Source: Oligoflexales bacterium (GTDB taxonomy: Bacteria; Bdellovibrionota_B; Oligoflexia; Oligoflexales; RGVZ01). Taken from it: a stretch of 64,000 nt of DNA. The stretch covers positions 199,381-263,380 of the forward strand of contig CANLUT010000003.1 of the NCBI GenBank assembly GCA_947494335.1. Reading direction: 5' to 3'. Below are positions 61,342 through 64,000 of this stretch, piece by piece. The notes below the pieces were generated by a model that worked only from the letters and a program-made list of their open reading frames with translations, had not been told where the DNA came from and made no database searches. A program made the position numbers and the translations under genes. How positions within the stretch are numbered: position 1 is the first letter of the stretch; each line of letters starts with the position of its first letter.

Positions 61342-62340
61342 ATGCGTGATGCTGCCAGTGCCGTACTTATTGCGGCGGTGGAAGGCCTGGATCTAACCCC
61401 GGACGAGGAGCGCTTCTATCGAGAAGAGTCACCTGCCGGGGTTACGCTTTTTCGGCGCAATATTCCACAAGATGATTTCAGTGCCGTCTCCAAGCTCAAT
61501 CAAGCCTTACAAAGCTTGCGACCAGCTGGCGATCCTCCTTTAGTTATAGCCATCGATCAAGAGGGCGGTAGGGTCTCACGAATTGGCGCACCGTTTCCCA
61601 ACCTTGGTCCAGCCATGCATGTTGCAGATGGTCGTTTTGATAGCGAAGCTCTGGGGATTTTAAGCGAATATGGTCAAGCTGTTGGTCGTTCTCTCCGCGA
61701 GATTGGTATCAATGTAGATTTTGCCCCCGTTCTGGATATTCTGACGGAACCGTCCAATCATGCTATTGGCGATCGGTGTTTTGGTGTCTCTGCTGAACAG
61801 GTTACGCCACGGGCGCGGGCGTTTCTCCATGGATTACAAGCAGAGAGAGTTCTCGGATGTCTCAAACATTTTCCAGGACAAGGGCACGCCGGTGTTGATA
61901 CTCATTTTGGTACAGCGGTCATTGACGTGAGTCTTCAAACCTTGATTTCTCGGGAGCTTGTGCCATTTCGCGAGCTAGTCTCTGAGTGCCCGATGGTCAT
62001 GATTTCCCATTCAATTTTTCCCGTCCTTTGCGAGCATGAGGCCAGTAGATCTGAAAGAATCATCCAGGATTGGTTGAGAATTCGTTTGGGCTTTAAAGGC
62101 GTCGTTGTTAGTGACGATATGAATATGGGGGCACTCCCGCAGGAAATTGCGGATTGGAAAGATGCTCTCATTGAGGCGGTTGCAGCTGGGTGTGATGCTC
62201 TGCTTATATGCCGACATCTGGATCGCTGCTATGCGGCGTTAGATGCGTTGAGAACAGAGGCTAGAAGAAGTGCTGCATTCAACGTACGCCTTGAGGACGC
62301 GGCGTGGCGCGTTACCAAAATGCGAAAAACAATTGGCTAA
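61342..62340 (+). CDS. nagZ: Beta-N-acetylhexosaminidase of GH3 type (NagZ)
   Basis: 332 residues, matching NagZ length. The catalytic nucleophile is in VVSDDMNMGA, and the family motif normally KHFPGHGDTxxDSH reads KHFPGQGHAGVDTH: the loop that carries the general acid histidine is altered, with the first His replaced by Gln and Asp by His. IGDRCFG, IDQEGGRVSR and GINVDFAPVLDI are typical. NagZ removes N-acetylglucosamine from muropeptides during wall recycling. No signal peptide: cytoplasmic. Confidence 0.85.
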   Translation: MRDAASAVLIAAVEGLDLTPDEERFYREESPAGVTLFRRNIPQDDFSAVSKLNQALQSLRPAGDPPLVIAIDQEGGRVSRIGAPFPNLGPAMHVADGRFDSEALGILSEYGQAVGRSLREIGINVDFAPVLDILTEPSNHAIGDRCFGVSAEQVTPRARAFLHGLQAERVLGCLKHFPGQGHAGVDTHFGTAVIDVSLQTLISRELVPFRELVSECPMVMISHSIFPVLCEHEASRSERIIQDWLRIRLGFKGVVVSDDMNMGALPQEIADWKDALIEAVAAGCDALLICRHLDRCYAALDALRTEARRSAAFNVRLEDAAWRVTKMRKTIG

Positions 62341-62344
62341 AAAA

Positions 62345-62396
62345 ATTCACCCTCAACCTGTTGATCAGTTTTAAATGATCATGATTGAGGGTGAAT
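62345..62396. terminator. Terminator-like inverted repeat between nagZ and the FKBP gene
   Basis: ATTCACCCTCAA (62345-62356) and TTGAGGGTGAAT (62385-62396) form a perfect 12-base stem. The 28-base loop contains a nested TGATCA pair. There is no strong T-run on the plus strand; on the minus strand it is preceded by A and T tracts. It lies between convergent genes. Confidence 0.55.
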
Positions 62397-62407
62397 CTTG
62401 GTTCAAA

Positions 62408-63124
62408 TTACTTCTTAGCAGTAGGCTTCTTTGCTGCGGCGACTTCGATGAGTTCTACGTCAAAAAGCAGAACTGAATTTGCCGGAATGCTAGGTCGCCC
62501 TTGCGGACCATAAGCAAGCTCAGAAGGAATGGCGAGTTTGAACTTTGCGCCTGGCTTCATAAGCTGAAGAGCCTCAGTCCACCCAGGAATTACACCGCCA
62601 ACTGGAAATTCAGCAGGTTCACCGCGGTCTACAGAGCTGTCAAACTTAGTGCCATCAATGAGTGTACCGGTGTAGTGAACCTTAACTGTATCCTCAGGCT
62701 TCGGAGAGTCGCCTTTACCTTCCGCGACAACTTCATACTGAAGGCCGGATTTCGTTACTTTGACATTAGGCTTCTTCTTGTTTTCTTCGAGAAACTTGGA
62801 GCCCTTTTCGAGATTTTCTTTGCCCTCTGATTCTTGCTTGGAAGCCATGTTCTCACGCATTTTCATCATGGCAGCCTGCATTTGCTCTTGAGTTAGGCGA
62901 GCCGGCTTGTTCTGCAACACATCGTCGATGCTTGCAGCAAGAATAGCTGTATCGATTTTGAGCCCTTGGGACTTCATACCATTACCAATTTGTTGACCGA
63001 TCGCGTATGCGACCTTTTGATCATCCGTGTCTAATTTGACATTGGCGCTTGCTGCTTTTTTAAATTGCTCACATCCTATCAGACCCGCTGCTGCAACCAC
63101 AGCCACAGCCACTACATGCTTCAT
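62408..63124 (-). CDS. FKBP-type peptidyl-prolyl isomerase lipoprotein (Mip/FkpA-like)
   Basis: 238 residues. Lipobox LIGC (Cys18) and AGGGAG upstream of ATG 63124. The N-terminal helical dimerisation domain (about 35-120: VAYAIGQQIGNGMKSQG, EQMQAAMMKMRENMA) is followed by an FKBP domain (about 135-225): VKVHYTGTLIDGTKFDSSVDRGEPAEFPVG, GWTEALQLMKPGAK, IPSELAYGPQG..IPANSVLLFDVELI. It helps fold periplasmic and outer-membrane proteins. The last ten residues are Lys/Ala-rich. Confidence 0.9.
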   Translation of the reverse strand: MKHVVAVAVVAAAGLIGCEQFKKAASANVKLDTDDQKVAYAIGQQIGNGMKSQGLKIDTAILAASIDDVLQNKPARLTQEQMQAAMMKMRENMASKQESEGKENLEKGSKFLEENKKKPNVKVTKSGLQYEVVAEGKGDSPKPEDTVKVHYTGTLIDGTKFDSSVDRGEPAEFPVGGVIPGWTEALQLMKPGAKFKLAIPSELAYGPQGRPSIPANSVLLFDVELIEVAAAKKPTAKK

Positions 63125-63238
63125 ATTCAGCTCCCTTGAGGAAATTGTTTCTGACGTAACCTTAGACCAGATGGGCTGATTTGGATAGCGGAACTTTAAA
63201 GATCTAGACCCTAGACCGCGAGCGTTTTAGCGCCAGGC

Positions 63239-64000
63239 TTACCCTTCGGTGGCAAGCTCTTCTTGCTCTTGGGTTTGGCGAACGCGAACACGTTCAATTC
63301 GATGGCGGGCCACCTGCGATACCTCACAAGAGTATGGTCCAATTTGAACCGTCTGACCGACTTTCGGCAGATCGCCCAGCGACTGAATCATATAACCTGC
63401 CACAGTTTCAGCGTCTTGTTCACTCTCTTCGTGAACGTGTTTTGGATCAATTTCAAAATAATCCAGAAACTCGTCCAGGTTCATGAGTCCAAGTACATCG
63501 TAGATGCCGGGTGTTACTTCGATCACCTTAGCTTGTTCTTCATCGTGCTCATCTTGAATTTCACCCACGATTTCTTCCAGCATATCTTCAAGGGTGATCA
63601 AGCCAGCTGTTCCGCCGTACTCGTCGATCACGATGGCCATATGAGTCTTGGTTCTTTTAAGCTCTTTGAAGACGTCCATGATAAGTTTGGATTCGGGGAC
63701 TTGATGCGCTTTACGCATCAGGTGCTGAATTTTTACTGTCTGCAATTTTTCCGGCGTGGCAGCAAACTGCAGGAGGTCTTTAGCCAGCAAAATCCCAACG
63801 ACATTATCAATTTTTTCATCATAGACGGGAATTCGAGCGTGACCGCTCTCGTAAGCAAGTTTGACAGCATCACGCAAAGGAGTGCGCAGCTCCATCGCAA
63901 CGATGTCTGTACGTGGTGTCATGATTTCACGAACTTTGATCTCGTCGAATTCAAAAACGCCAGAAATCATATCTTGCTTAGTTTCCTCAAACACCCCAGC
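63239..64000 (-). CDS. CorC/HlyC-type CBS-domain transporter protein (5' end outside window)
   Basis: The frame is open to the right edge, so an N-terminal membrane part (DUF21 is usual) is not seen. Visible are KVREIMTPRTDIVAME and a CBS pair (RIPVYDEKIDNVVGILLAKDLL, then HMAIVIDEYGGTAGLITLEDMLEEIVGEIQDE). A CorC_HlyC transporter-associated domain follows (DAETVAGYMIQSLGDLPKVGQTV). Such proteins are linked to magnesium/cobalt efflux. The end is polar (RQTQEQEELATEG). Confidence 0.88.
   Translation of the reverse strand, partial: AGVFEETKQDMISGVFEFDEIKVREIMTPRTDIVAMELRTPLRDAVKLAYESGHARIPVYDEKIDNVVGILLAKDLLQFAATPEKLQTVKIQHLMRKAHQVPESKLIMDVFKELKRTKTHMAIVIDEYGGTAGLITLEDMLEEIVGEIQDEHDEEQAKVIEVTPGIYDVLGLMNLDEFLDYFEIDPKHVHEESEQDAETVAGYMIQSLGDLPKVGQTVQIGPYSCEVSQVARHRIERVRVRQTQEQEELATEG

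Noticed and set aside
1-64000. CRISPR array, insertion sequence, prophage or rRNA
   Set aside because: No regularly spaced repeats, transposase, integrase, phage structural genes or rRNA sequence could be recognised by reading.

Overview
The window looks like a chromosomal segment of a Gram-negative bacterium. It carries outer-membrane assembly and envelope-energising genes (bamD, a tamA/tamB-type pair, tolQRAB, a TonB-like protein), many lipoproteins with clear lipoboxes, and peptidoglycan enzymes. The mix of a complete cell-envelope set with many signal-peptide proteins of no familiar family, DUF4360-like secreted proteins, MORN repeats and a secreted papain-like protease suggests a member of Bdellovibrionota/Oligoflexia. 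That assignment is inferred from gene content only. I see no insertion sequence, prophage, CRISPR array or rRNA. One tRNA gene, tRNA-Leu(CAG), is present. Genes are densely packed, often with ATGA-type overlaps, and ORFs cut by the window lie at both ends.

Layout. 1-9 kb: end of an aspartate kinase, a barrel-like outer-membrane protein, a permuted ATP-grasp-like enzyme, the class Ia ribonucleotide reductase operon nrdAB with a clear NrdR box, a degenerate sensor kinase, a divergent ClpP and tRNA-Leu. 9-18 kb: an MsbA-like ABC exporter overlapped by a PPP-family phosphatase, a secreted protein with five internal repeats, etfBA, an MltD-like lytic transglycosylase and a TonB-like protein. 18-26 kb: two DUF4360-like secreted proteins, bamD, a class A penicillin-binding protein whose transpeptidase active site is lost, and a MORN-repeat protein. 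26-34 kb: a DUF6311-like membrane protein, a glycosyltransferase/methyltransferase fusion, a LEA14-like lipoprotein, a CXXCH protein, the set rluA-like/DNA methyltransferase/MazG-like, and a papain-like lipoprotein. 34-41 kb: the tolQRAB operon with a good sigma70 promoter but no pal, an Mpo1-like protein, and a FabG/FabH-like pair. 41-54 kb: a large helical protein with a HEPN-like C-terminus, then on the minus strand a four-gene unit of pseudo-receiver/TPR protein, AAA ATPase, TamB and TamA. 54-64 kb: EamA transporter, an orphan lipoprotein, small proteins, deoA-like/hpt nucleoside salvage genes, a Coq10-like START protein, khpA/nagZ, an FKBP-type isomerase lipoprotein, and a truncated CorC-like CBS protein.

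How the genes work together. Most of the window serves envelope building and maintenance: BamD, TamA/TamB, Tol, MltD, the glycosyltransferase-only PBP, NagZ and the lipid exporter. A second theme is nucleotide metabolism: NrdAB under NrdR, the MazG-like pyrophosphohydrolase, the pyrimidine phosphorylase and Hpt. The candidates most worth following are proteins that keep a family's fold but have lost its catalytic residues (sensor kinase, PBP, receiver domain), the five-repeat secreted protein, the HEPN-like giant, and the GT2-methyltransferase fusion.
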